Part shown: one piece after another, positions 1 through 11,029 of the stretch
How the letters are laid out: every line of letters starts with the position of its first letter
Numbering within the stretch: the first letter of the stretch is position 1
Assembly (NCBI GenBank): GCA_907163375.1
Contig: CAJQUW010009261.1
Coordinates: 124,001 to 188,000, forward strand
Length of the DNA: 64,000 bases
Source of the DNA: Prostheceraeus crozeri
Taxonomy: Eukaryota; Platyhelminthes; Polycladida; Euryleptidae
Direction of reading: 5' to 3'
Notes under the pieces: model-generated
Databases searched by the model: none
Seen by the model: only the letters and a program-made list of their open reading frames with translations
Told to the model about the DNA's origin: nothing
Translations under genes and position numbers: made by a program

Positions 1-903
1 ATATCATGGTGTTCCATTGAGGGAATAACTGCTTGAAGTTGTCCATGTTGTCCATCAGAAGAGCTCGGTATGAATTGCCATCCACCGAGTGTGAGAGGAA
101 AACAAGATTAGAGAGCCCATTGACCGACAGACATCCCCAGACATGCCATCTTCTTGCATACTGTTCTTTATCCATCGGTGGAACCTCAGAGGCCCTATGG
201 GCTCGCAGACGCTTGTTTTGTCGGTTCACACCTTCTGAGTCCAGCTCCCACATCTTCTCATCAGTGAAGAGGAATCTTTCCCAGAACTCTACGGGTTCGT
301 CCTTAAAGCGATCAGCAAAGGCCAAACGATTTTCAATGTGAAACGTTTTTAAGGCGCCCACATATCCATAGTGAAGAGATTTCAAACCATTTCGCTTAAA
401 CTCATTTGAGATTGTTGACCTGCTGATGGTCTGATCGCGCTGCTCTTTGACTAATCTTTGAATGGTGGAGATCGAATATTGTTGATTCTCGATGATGATG
501 TTCATCGTTTCTGGTGATCGTGATGGTCTTCCTCCACCTTTTCCCCTTCTGTCCACAATCTCTTCCAACTCCTTGTTCCACATGTATCTTATTCCACCTT
601 CTGTAACATTCCAACCATCAATCTGAAGCAGGTTTTCTCGATAATGATGTTTTTCGTTTCTGGTGATCGTGATGGTCTTCCTCCACCTTTTCCCCTTCTG
701 TCCACAATCTCTTCCAACTCCTTGTTCCACATGTATCTTATTCCACCTTCCGTAACATTCCAACCATCAATCTGAAGCAGGTTTTTCTTTATGATTGAAG
801 CTGACATCCCTTGCGATCGATAGTGGTGTACCAATACATGAACAACAGTCCTTTCAGTAGCCGAAATCGGTGATCGAGGTGATGTTGGTGTAGGAAACGG
901 CAT
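1..903 (-). pseudogene. Tc1/mariner-like transposase, broken, runs off the window edge
   Basis: The minus strand reads a transposase of the Tc1/mariner (IS630) group, which cuts and pastes DNA through a DDE catalytic domain. From about 903 downwards there is an N-terminal helix-turn-helix-like part (SATERTVVHVLVHH), then a G/R-rich linker (GKGGGRPSRSPET), then a second DNA-binding part (STIQRLVKEQR). The start of the DDE domain reads FWERFLFTDEKMWELD, where the D of FTDE is the expected first catalytic Asp. It continues to position 1, so the C-terminal part with the remaining acidic residues lies outside. A 149-bp direct duplication inside the linker shifts the frame, so the gene cannot be read through. 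Plus-strand frames here are shadows. The family is fairly certain; the subfamily is not recognised. Confidence 0.8.
485..782. repeat. 149-bp tandem duplication inside the transposase
   Basis: Two adjacent copies, about 485-633 and 634-782, differ at only a few bases; CTGGTGATCGTGATGGTC recurs at 511 and 660. Because 149 is not a multiple of three, the duplication puts the two halves of the transposase into different frames. Confidence 0.85.
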
Positions 904-1513
904 CGCGTGAATGACAGCAGATAGACATGATTCATTTAATTAAAAATTAGATATCTATGGTAGCGATATTGATCGCTAACTCGATGATGACGACGAGACT
1001 TGACATCAGTGGCCTAGTTTTCATTCAAGTCTTTGCAATAGACACTTAGACGCTGAAAAATAATGTCTCGAAATCCGCGTCGAACTAACGAACACCCCTT
1101 ATTTTAGGTACTCGACTAATTTGGGGAGTATTTTGATTGAGTTGAAGTTGACACCGCCTACTTTTCTTTATTTCACTTCTTTAAAACATTCTTATCGGCA
1201 TATTTTGTCGAGTAGAACTAGGTATTTTCTTTACTATCAGTGAGACACACAGCATCTGTCGCACTAGAACAGTGTTGGCAGTTGGCACCGTTGCGTTGTT
1301 GACTAAATGATGACCCTACCAAACTGAGCTAATCTTAAACTTCCGGGTTTGAAAGACACTCATCTCCCACTGATAATTTTGGAACCCCACGATCTAGACG
1401 AAATATGAGAATCGTGAATGAGGAGCTAGTGCAGAAAAAGTGAAAGAAATATCATGTTAGTGTGAACAAAGCATGAAGATAAAACATTGTATTAGCATGA
1501 GATGAAAGCTCAC
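904..1513. other. non-coding, includes the 5' flank of the Tc1-like element
   Basis: AT-rich sequence without a supported gene. The inner terminal region of the Tc1-like element presumably lies between 904 and about 1100, but I could not identify its inverted repeat because the opposite end is outside the window. Confidence 0.5.
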
Positions 1514-1625
1514 CAATTTCCTTTTTCAACCATCCTAGAGTAGCACACAACAAAGCCAATGTTTTTCCACTTCCAGTCGGAGATTCCAACAAACAGTTTT
1601 CTTTCTTGTTGAGAGCTTGGATTAT
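1514..1625 (-). CDS. BRIP1: internal exon of a FANCJ/BRIP1-like DNA helicase
   Basis: A 112-bp exon on the minus strand. It starts after an acceptor (CTCCGTCTGCAG, AG at 1626-1627) and ends before a GTGAGC donor at 1513. Read from 1625 it gives 37 residues including [17 protein letters not shown], the Walker A loop of an XPD-like Fe-S helicase. Established family knowledge: BRIP1/FANCJ carries [10 protein letters not shown] followed by LALLC and a Trp a few residues on, whereas RTEL1 and DDX11 have an ESPTGTGK loop. The SGK form and the flanking residues favour BRIP1, a 5'-3' helicase of interstrand crosslink repair in the nucleus. The exon ends in phase 1. No neighbouring exon was found: the downstream side is occupied by the Tc1-like element, and the upstream side by nested transposons that would sit in an intron. 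Confidence 0.72.
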
Positions 1626-1964
1626 CTGCAGACGGAGTTAATCTGATTCATATATATATTGAAGTTACATTCTTAGCATGTGAGGATTCCGAAAAGGGTA
1701 ACGCCTTTTGATGTAAATCAGCAAGAACAAAAACAAAATTTACATAACTTTTACTATCTAACAAGTGCCACAGTAATGAACTCTGATAAACTCAGATAAT
1801 TTAGAGCAGCACGTTTATGCACTTAGCTTCCAGCGTAATCAAATCAAACGGCTGTATCAGTGATATATTTAGGCCTGTGGCGCTAAATTATGAAAAATTG
1901 AGGTTTTGACGCAACAAGTAGAGGAAATAAAAATGATTCATATGCAAAATTCTAACTTGTTTGT

Positions 1965-2296
1965 GTGGTATGTGCAAGTGCTCTCTGTCGCACTGTTTAC
2001 GGTTTAGAAGCAGTTCCAGTTACCGACACAAGAAGGCAGGTCGTGGATGCTGCTCCTAGGTCTCTCCTCCGCAACGCTCTCGGCATACACAAACCGCAGA
2101 AAATCTCGACCAAAGTCCTATTGGCGCGAACTCGTGTTGCCCCTCTAAGTGCAACCTTGCGGCAACGTCAGAGTCTGATTGACTACTGCATGCGAAGTTT
2201 CGGCAGAGAGAATATAAGTTCCGCTTTCCTTGGTCCAAGCGAAGAGGACAAGGTCGGAATCGGACTATCATTGACTGTTTCAAGTCTGACTTACAT
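1965..2296 (+). pseudogene. fragment resembling the C-terminal end of a non-LTR reverse transcriptase
   Basis: The open frame begins with CRTVYGLEAVPV and continues through a stretch rich in L, R and T. The YGLEVVP-type motif followed by basic helices resembles the region after the reverse transcriptase domain in jockey/CR1-like LINEs. The frame is cut at 2296 by insertion of the element 2297-4944 and resumes after it at 4945, losing coding sense within about 20 codons. No catalytic motif lies in this piece, so the family is tentative. Confidence 0.4.
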
Positions 2297-4944
2297 CAGG
2301 CCTCCCAACGAATTTTAGTGAGAATATAGGCTAAAATTATAGGTCCCAAAAAAATATATAGGCTTTTATAGGTTTTCATAATCTTATTATGTATAGGCAT
2401 ATTATTGTTTAATTGAAATTAAATTTATCATGTCATCAATCTTGTTCAATTACATGTGAAACTCCAACCAAACTAATATGATCGTTCACGTAAATTCGAT
2501 TGCAATTAATAAGTAGGTTTATTATGAGAAGTAGATAATTACGTAAATGACAAAGTAAAAGACGTTGAAAATTGAAGTCAACGACTATCATCCAATACAT
2601 GCATTAATACGTTCAAGTGCTATTTAACTTTATGAATATTTTGTACATGTAGGGAGCCATAAAATATTGACATTCATTATAAAAAAACAACTCTATTAAA
2701 AAATTACAAACTTCTCGGTTATTAGAGAAAGCAGTCTTTGGAAATTAAGAAAAATACTTCGTGAATTGTAAAGTTTTGTACAAAATTTACTTACAGCTTT
2801 ACCGAACAGAAAACTTCAAAACAAACACTTGTAAAAATGTCCAATCTTTCCACTAAAAAGTTAGAAAGTTCAACAACTGAAAATGTGACACTAGTTAAAT
2901 AATCTATACAAAAAATGAGGACAAGCAAATTGCTATCACTACAGTCAACTATCTCTCATCAACAGAGTTGAAGTTCGTTATTACAGTCTTTTTTTCTTTA
3001 TTGTCATTTCGTGGTAAGTTGTCATGAGCTGCCGCTTTTTATTCTGTAATTCAAGTTGCTTCTTTGCGGATGTTTCGATTTTTTCTTTTGCCAATCGCAA
3101 AAGATCTGATGCTATACTGATGCCATCCATATCATTCTTTTTTTATGCTTTCATCGAGACGGGTTTGTGCATCCTTTAATAGAAGATTGCCTCTCGACGT
3201 TTCAACGTTAATGTTTTCTTCGTCTTTCGCAATAAGACATGTTTGCGCGTCCATTTTTTCTATTTTTTCATTGTGCTCCTTTTCTGCTTGAATTTCTTTT
3301 TCTTCGCGTTCTTTCTTTTCCTGTTTAAGTTTTTCCGCCTTTTTCCTTTCTTCCTCCAATTCCTGCTGATACACCTTCGAAGATGCCCTCGCCACGCTGA
3401 TAAGGTCTTTTGTGATGGGAACGTTTGTAATGCCATCAAATGATCGGACAGTGTCTTTACATGCTCTTATTCCGATTACAGATTTTGCAGAAAGCGCTGT
3501 TCTATCCGTACCAAGCAATCGTTTATTAACTGAAAGTCCACTTTCTGAGTCGGCATTGCTGTGAGCCAATATGAGAGCTGCTTTTACGACACGGGAAAGA
3601 TTCGGGTATTTCTTTCTTCCACTTACTGATTCATGTTCTAGTATCTGAGACCAGAATTCATCAATGCGGATTTCATGAATGTCTGACTTAACTTTTTCTT
3701 CACTGTACAATTTCCATTCGTCGCTGATTTTCACGATGTCGTCATCTTTGAGAAAAGGCATCGCTTCTGCTATGATCTTGATATAGCGGCATCTTTTCTT
3801 GTTGGATTGTTCTTTTGGATGTAGTACGCGGAGGGCTCGAAGTATTTTGTTATCATGTGGAAGTTTATCGATCAAGTACTGCGATGCAGTTTGGTAGAAC
3901 GACAGCATCTGTTTCATGACTTCATCCTTCGATTTCGATTCGACCTTCTCAATCGCGTCTCTGGCTGCATGTCCGATTTCAATATCTTCATTAGCCAAAT
4001 GGTTCTGTGACACATCGATTGATTTCAAATTCTTTGAGTTTTCTTTTACATAACTCTGGTTTTGAAAGCGGAACAAGACAGACTTTATCAAATCACACAT
4101 AGAAGGATATAGATAATGTATCAAGGGGCCTTCTGTTTGAAAGACGATGAGATATTTATCAAAAAGCGGTTTCACACAAATGAGAACAGCACAGACTTGA
4201 AAGCAGCCCAATAGAGTTGGGAGATTAAACTAGTTTCAAATGATATTCTAATTCAGCGTTATGTTTTCCTTTCATAATATTTTGATGATTCCAAAGTCAA
4301 AATACAAAGAGTGTAGCTTACCTTCTTCATCAGGAGCGAAGTTATTAACTATAGATAATAATTTCACTTCTGAATGACAAAGGGCAACAGTTAAAATTGA
4401 GTTATACATTAAACATCTAGTGTAAAACATCTTAATTGTAGGCAACCGGGTCTCCCAACTCCATAAATTTTGCTTGAAGTCCATAAACAGTCATTTTATT
4501 AACTATTTTAAGTTCAGGTTTTCCACAATTATAAAAACATGTACATGTATGTTCAATTCAATAACAAATTATAAAATGGAACAAGTAAACAATACGAACA
4601 GTTCAACAACCAGACTGAACCAATCGAAAATCATTCAAGAGTAATAACTGCTGATCATTGGGCACACGAGGAACAAAATCAATCACCGACCTTCAAAAGA
4701 CGAATAACACACAATCTGAAACCAGATAGTATTAAAAATTGCTTTCCTTATCGATAATCAAAAAAACTTACGTGATATGTAAAATAGCATAAGAAATGTG
4801 ATCATCTCAGTCAAAAATCATAAGAAGTCCGAAAAAATAGGTTTATATAGGTTTTATAGGTTATTTTTTAAAAATATATGTCAGTTTTTAAAAAATAGGT
4901 TTTTGTAGGTTTTATAGGTTTTATAGGTTTTTTTGGGAGGCCTG
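2297..4944 (-). mobile_element. hAT-like DNA transposon with 7-bp target duplication
   Basis: The ends are exact inverted repeats: CAGGCCTCCCAA at 2297-2308 and TTGGGAGGCCTG at 4933-4944. Both are flanked by CTTACAT (2290-2296 and 4945-4951). Inside each end are runs of the motif TATAGGTTT, at 2325-2385 and 4845-4930, typical of subterminal transposase-binding repeats. The minus strand codes for a broken transposase C-terminal half. The element interrupts the LINE-like fragment that ends at 2296. Confidence 0.8.
2981..4211 (-). pseudogene. hAT-like transposase C-terminal half with coiled-coil tail
   Basis: A 359-codon frame (4211 to 3132) contains YPNLSRVVKAALILAHSNAD about 215 residues in. 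This is the position and pattern of the hAT C-terminal dimerisation segment, which holds the last part of the catalytic fold. A Lys/Glu-rich coiled coil follows (QQELEEERKKAEKLKQ). The frame stops at 3132 beside an A-rich run. One base away the reading continues for some 50 further residues of the same character to a TAA at 2981-2983, so this looks like a single-base frameshift in a homopolymer. The N-terminal part, with zinc finger and first Asp, is not recognisable upstream; 4272-4484 is open but weak. I infer the product was the transposase of element 2297-4944. Confidence 0.65.
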
Positions 4945-5245
4945 CTTACATGCTTATTTCCGTCTGCTGTTAGTTGTCCTTCTGTCACTTTCTGTCAGCG
5001 CGTGCGCGCAAGGTTGTAGCCTTTCGTCAAATACGTATATAAAAGGCTTTTAAGTGTTTTCAGGTAATCGCACAGCAAAAATTATGTTGTATCGAGAGTT
5101 TTACGTGCTACTTTTGTTTTTCTCTTTTATAGACACTAAGAAATATTGCTTCAGTGCAACAAATTACTCTGCTAATTTGATACACACAGGTCCTAGTGAC
5201 AACCATAGACAGTGAACATGGCGAAGAAAAATATTTTCGTCAAGT

Positions 5246-5620
5246 TCAAGCATGGCTTTCGACATTGAAATCTTCCTTCCTAGCAGATGACAGTTTAAAC
5301 CAATTGAATATTATATCAATGACGAACTCTTCGTTATCTATGCTGATGTATGTAGATACTCCTGCATGAAAAGTATCCGAGACTGTGTGTAACGCGCATG
5401 ATCCCATGTCGGTTAACTTTACACAATCATGATCTACACTCCATTGGTCAAGTTTCTTCCATAAAGAATGGTTCACATTTGGTCCGTCGTTGGACAACAT
5501 AAGGAAAGGAGATGAAGGCAATTTATTATTTGTAATTGCTGTTGTGATTGCGTTCAGCTATTTTGCATCCTCATCGTGGCAATACAATGTACTATCCAAG
5601 AAATGCGTCCTGACTCGATG
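5246..5620 (-). pseudogene. hAT-like transposase fragment (middle domain)
   Basis: The minus strand encodes FLMLSNDGPNVNHSLWKKL, then KLTDMGSCALHTV, then FVIDIIFNWFKLSSARKEDF. In the hAT relatives that carry a DUF4371-like core, the block SDGPNVN, a D-G-C-x-LH block and a W/F-rich block come in this order around the second catalytic Asp. About 25 more residues of the frame extend to 5620 behind a stop. It belongs to the same broad group as the transposase at 2981-4211, but the orders and ends show it is part of the outer element, not of the inner one. Confidence 0.6.
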
Positions 5621-5952
5621 AGTAGTTTCGGAAAAGAAGCGGATATGAATCTCAAACGTCAAGAGCGAATACACTAACCTGAGCATCAGTGATGTAAACT
5701 TCGCCCGTAAATTATGTGTATCAAATGACATTTAATCAATGTACAAGAATCAGAAAACGCATTTGATACATGTACGATGCTTACTTGCATATTTTCTCAA
5801 CTGATCTCTTCAACAACAATATATCATTGTAAACAATAAAAAAAGTTTAGAGGAGATAGAGGAAATTTCATAAAATGGAGCATTTTAGAGGAGAGGGTCC
5901 CAAAATAGAAGAATTAGAGGAAATAGAGGACCTGCCACAGACCTGTATATTT

Positions 5953-8423
5953 CATATAGTTTAAACATGAAAATTGACATTAATTAATTACAGTCAAAAG
6001 AGGTAGCCGAATTACCTTGCCGTTAGTTCGATACCGCATTAATAGAACTAAAGAACCATTCTGACGTACTTCAGGCTATCAGGCATCAAGCAATTTTCAA
6101 AAGAGAAAAATTCTTGTCGATCACCTAATTGTATGAAACAAAGGAAGACACTGTTCACAGTTATCTATCAAATTCTTGTATTCGTATCTTCAAATTCTTT
6201 TTTCTAGCATCCTATATTGATCTCTCTTGAGCTATAGAAATCTGATTTACGACATCACATCTCGTTATGAGTTCTGTTCAGCATAAAAAAAGAGGGATAT
6301 TACGTGCACATTTTCAAAGGAAATTATCTTTCACAGGATTCCAAAGGAGTAAAGTGCAAAGTGAACTAACACCTACCATCGACAAGAATTTCCTTAATTT
6401 TTAATCAAAATTGCGATGGCTGTTTCGAGATATTAACTGCCTTCTGTCTGCATCTGCAAGCAGCATTGACATGAAGACAGAGTCAATCAATTTTTGCAGT
6501 TGAAAGTTATGTCTTTGTCATTAATCGAAGTTAAAAAATATTCAATTAGTTCCTGATATGTCTAAACTAAGATTGCTGAGCTTTCTCGGTTACTTGTCTA
6601 TTAAAGATCAGATCAATGTCACATCTACATGCAATGGTTGATTTAATAAATTCAGATGAATTTTCATTCATCAGATTTCATCTAGCAACATTTGTTTTGA
6701 ATGACCAAGTCAATAAAAAGACACTTTTGATTACACGACCGGAATCGCATCGAAATCCACACTGGAAATCCACCCTCATCACTAGGCCAGGCCGACGCCA
6801 CCGCCTAGTGTTCGGTTTGATTCTTGGATCACGCGAATGCGGTCGGGAAATTATGGGTGCTGGTGTCATCTTATTGACGTAACAGCTGCCACTCTCTTTA
6901 GATATTCATTATGCTATGACAGCCCTTTGTTGTCAACCTTTGTTCTCAACAAGATATTTAGTTTTTGACGGCTCCGCTTTTTCGAACTATTTATCACATG
7001 CAACCAAATTGAACATTTACTCGAAATTATACGCCTACCCTTGTGATGTGCGCATGAACATTTTTTGGTCATCACACCATCATTTAATCTAAAAAAGTAA
7101 TATAATAAAAAATACTATATAAATTACTATAAAAATACTATAAAAATTACTAAATAGTAATCTACAAAAGTAATATAACAGCTTTTACAAAAAGCATTGA
7201 CCCCGCATGTTATTTACCCATGACTTTCGACGGCAAAAAATACACATTTTAATTAAAGAATATAAAATGAATTTATCTTAACGCACAAATAATTAGTTAT
7301 TATATTCATTTATGCATCGAAAGATTCATCAATTTCAATTCATTGTCTTTAATTAAAATGTTATCTAAATCCTTCTTTGCCTGTTCAGTTGATATTGCTA
7401 GAACATATAAATTGTTGTCTGACAACATTTCTAATTTCAAACACTCGCGGCGGTTGGGAGAATTCCTGATGGCAAGCATCCTGTCTGAATTTAATCCAAT
7501 TTTTCGAACATCAAATTTGAATTTTTGTATTTCTAAGCTTCGAACAAAAATGTGGCTGCGGCATCCATAGCTCAATAGTCAATAGTTAGTAATAGTTCGC
7601 TTCATTCATCCAATGTCTCACGATAGGTGTGGATGCAAGGCGGCATTAATTGAAAATGTTAAACATCGCATCCAGATTACTAACTTTCACACACTGTAAA
7701 AGCGCCTGATTTTAGTCCTTTTAATAATAGACATCTTTTGGACACATTCAATTTTTCACAGCTTGCATCTAAATCCTGTTGATCAAAGCATGTTGAATAG
7801 CAGTGAATGTCTCATAAATATGAATGCACATTTACAACTAAATTGCATTTTCATCGTTTTACCAATTATGCTTTCCAGCTCGCCAAACAATGATGAAAAA
7901 TCGGATTAATTGAGGCAGACGGTAAATGCAAGTTCTTCAACCAAGTTCATGGTTCAGTATGTCCAAACGACGCATTTCCCAGTCATACTGCGTACAATGC
8001 TCCGGCTTGCAGTGTAACAAACAACGGGCCTGTCTTAGTTTTTGAATTGCTGACCTGCAAACCCTAACCAGCATGCAGAAATTTGAACCAGCCGCCTGAC
8101 AGTCAGAATGATCAATGATATGGCGCTGAAATATTTAACAGAACCATTCACACGATTTGGCGTTGAGACATCATTCACATGACAAAACTGATAATTCAGC
8201 ACCAACTCCATCGTTCATCCACAATCGATTATCAATTCATCATGCCATTAATATTTAACTGCATTCTCTATCATGAATTAATAAACAAAGATCTACAGTC
8301 ATCTTCAAAGAGCTTTGAAAGCTTGAAATTAAGTTGAGCTTTCAACAATTTTGATATGTTCAAAAAGTAAAATCGAAAATTGGATAGGCATATTGCCAAA
8401 TTCAATGAAATTTGAAGAAAAAT
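5953..8423. other. non-coding sequence
   Basis: AT-rich with no recognisable gene. Two details are visible. There is an AT run of repeated TACTATAAAAATTAC units at about 7090-7170. There is also a short GC-rich palindrome at about 6781-6811 with the 8-bp stem CACTAGGC/GCCTAGTG. One unidentified open frame (7306-7575, minus) is listed separately. Confidence 0.5.
7306..7575 (-). CDS. unidentified 89-residue open frame, possibly a last exon
   Basis: The open frame has a fairly balanced, hydrophilic composition (for example DVRKIGLNSDRMLAIRNSP) and ends in a stop just after a Lys/Leu-rich helix. I recognise no family. A weak acceptor-like AG (GGATGCCGCAG) lies near its 5' end at about 7555-7565, so it could be a terminal exon. 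Chance occurrence in AT-rich DNA is at least as likely. Confidence 0.2.
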   Translation of the reverse strand: MSYGCRSHIFVRSLEIQKFKFDVRKIGLNSDRMLAIRNSPNRRECLKLEMLSDNNLYVLAISTEQAKKDLDNILIKDNELKLMNLSMHK

Positions 8424-8703
8424 TCTGAACTTCTAATGCGCCATCCCCTAAAGCGCTTATATCTTTCTCGTTCTCTTGAAAGAACCATCATCCCTTGAAT
8501 TGCCCATGATAATCCTTGGCAGAATTTATAATTCAAGGTTAAGCCTTCCGTTCTCTTGCTATTTTTACTCGCGAAAATTCCTATGTAAGCGCTCAAATTG
8601 CTGATTAACACTTCATTCAATTGCAATTGGTACACATTTAACACCTCATGTGGACTTAAGACGGAGTCTATGTGCTGCGAAACTACATGCAAGTTGATCA
8701 TTA
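8424..8703 (+). repeat. copy of a LINE 3' region (also at 11603-11924)
   Basis: It starts with TCTGAACTTCTAATGCGCC and runs to GTTGATCATT. It is nearly the same as 11603-11924, where it follows directly on a reverse transcriptase remnant, so this copy is a 5'-truncated LINE insertion. It is about 40 bp shorter because of two internal deletions relative to the other copy. Confidence 0.7.
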
Positions 8704-11029
8704 TGGGTCATGTTTCTAGACAGTAGCTGAACATTATACAGAAAGATGTGATTGTTAAGGTCTGTCAGACGCTTCCTAGTACGTATGACTGTAGCATGCG
8801 CTATGTTGTATGGATTTACGTGCAAATTATGCAATGATTTTTGAATTGGCTCTACGAATCGAACATTCGGCGTCCGCTTTGCTGAACATCGTAGAAGCAT
8901 TCATAATCTACATAGACAGTACGAGTGCTGTCTCAGATCATGTTGTCCTACGTCATTCTGATCGTTCTTTTACTAGGCCCTATAAATGACTTTGACGTCG
9001 ATTTCATCGATCGCTTCAACAAACATATTCAAACTAGGGTGGCTGCAGCGGATAACATCAGGATCCATTGTCCATCCATAAACAGGAAACAAGAATTGAT
9101 GAGAATTCATTATTGATATTTAAACCACCATTTGCCAATGCCAGTTCGTCCGCGAACGAAACGTCGAGCGATTTTTTCAACTTTTTTACTTGTCTTATAA
9201 TCTCATAAAATAGCAACGTCACCATAACAGGGAGCGGAGTGTGCAAGTGTCACAGTAGACTGATAACGACAAAATCGTGAAGATATTTCATTTATCATTG
9301 AACTCCGCTGTTCACATTGAATCATTTATCGCCAAGAAAATCGGGCTTATGTGAAAGCAGCTTCGGTCCGTATGTTACACATGCAGAGCGATTTCATTTC
9401 AATTATCAATATTGTTATCGTTATCGGTCTAATGTGAAAGCGCTTTCAATCCTTCACAATTTTAGTCACAAAGAAGCCAAATATACGGATATTGGATTAT
9501 ATTGGATTGAATACGATTAACCACTCACTTTAATACTACAAGATTTCATTTTCACTAATGAGGGATGTCCAATGAGAAAATACTATCATGCAATTCATTA
9601 TCAAACGAGACTTTTCGGGTGTACCAGACCAGACTAAACATACGACCACTGCCATGTCCTGTAAATTACATCGTGACTTGTGTTTCCATCGTACATGGAA
9701 CAAGTACAAAGATTTTTACATAAACGCGAAATACGCTGTCTGCACGCTACTAGCCAAAGATGATAATGAGTAATACGAATTATTGTAGAATTTGAGATGG
9801 AAGCCAATTTTCATCTCGAAGCGCATTCTTGACTTCACGCACCATTCGGAACATTTTTATACCTTTCTATTATCTTTTCTGACCGCCACAATGGGCAAGA
9901 GTTGGTTCCTAGCACCCAAATCGTCCACAAGTCGTTTTCGTTTCAGCTTCATTGTTGAAAACCGAAATGAAAATGTTTCAACTTGCTTGTCAACAGCACT
10001 GTGTATCTTTGTTATTCGTGCATGATAAAGCTCTTGAGTGAAACGCTGCAACGAATGAAGTTTGCGTGATACCTCAAAAACACTTTCATCCAGTTATGAA
10101 TTTTCAAATGCCTATTTGATAATGATTACAATAATTATAGCCTATCTTCTCTTCTAATCTGCAGCACAATATTGCAGAGCACAGGAGGTAATGCAACATG
10201 AATACTGGTCAATTTATTAGGCGCACCCATGAAAAAGTGTTTGCGATATAAATATGCTCTTCTTGCAAAATAAGAAACTTTTTACTTGTTTCAATCAGAA
10301 TTGCATATGTGAAACATATCAAACTATTTACCAAACACTAGGAAAATATATGGCCCCTGTGGACATCGATTATCATCTTGAGTCCCTAAGGTATGACGTC
10401 AGCTGCTGATATACACATACGCATACATATATCCCTGATCATGGGATCACTAAAGCTTCGTAATCCTTCCTATTTGATAGAGGAGCAGCAACTATGCGCT
10501 TCATATTTCTCCAGTTGTCCCAATGGGGCTTGGGATGGAGGGCGAACCTGGGTCAGACGACTACATTGATCTCCTGATATAAAAAACGGATATTAAAAAC
10601 ATAAAATGTTTTCTTTGATTAAGCTTGCATTGCAAAAATGATCAAGTCTCTTAAATAATCAAGTCTTGGAAATGTTTTCTTTCAAGTAATCACCTCAAGA
10701 GGTTGTATAGCACTGGCATGAAGATAATATCTGATTCATATGTTGCACAAATGCAAGGCGTGAGAGATTTCTAAATCACGATTGATCTGATGAAGTAAAG
10801 AAGAGTACACCCGTTGGTGCAGATGTCAAGCTTAAATTGTGAACCGAAGTAGCATATCGAAGCATTCATCCGCGAATAAATAACAATCACTCTCCATCTT
10901 ACATATACTTAACCAAAATTCGACATCACAATTTTTGCCGAACATTCTATTGATCATGACTACTAACACAAACTACATGCATTGCTACATCGCTTGCAGA
11001 TTTTAGAACACATACCCTGAAGCCTTCGA
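8704..11029. other. non-coding sequence
   Basis: No gene or element end that I can support. Short open frames on both strands (for example 8925-9116, 9317-9520, 9588-9773) have no recognisable motif. Confidence 0.5.

Larger units (their letters stand above)
1871..5945. mobile_element. probable outer hAT-like element, interrupted by another
   Basis: The right end reads GCCACAGACCTG and the left end AGGCCTGTGGC, imperfect inverted repeats. Both are directly flanked by TATATTT (1864-1870 and 5946-5952), a 7-bp target duplication. The left terminus seems to have lost the initial C expected for a CAGG end. Subterminal repeats of the type TAGAGGAAATAGAGG lie near 5855-5930, with one related copy at 1920. 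Inside are a LINE-like fragment, the complete element 2297-4944, and a hAT transposase fragment on the minus strand at 5246-5620. The element assignment is an inference from ends plus target duplication. Confidence 0.5.

Noticed and set aside
33-341. 102-codon plus-strand open frame
   Set aside because: Antisense shadow of the Tc1-like transposase that reads clearly on the minus strand.
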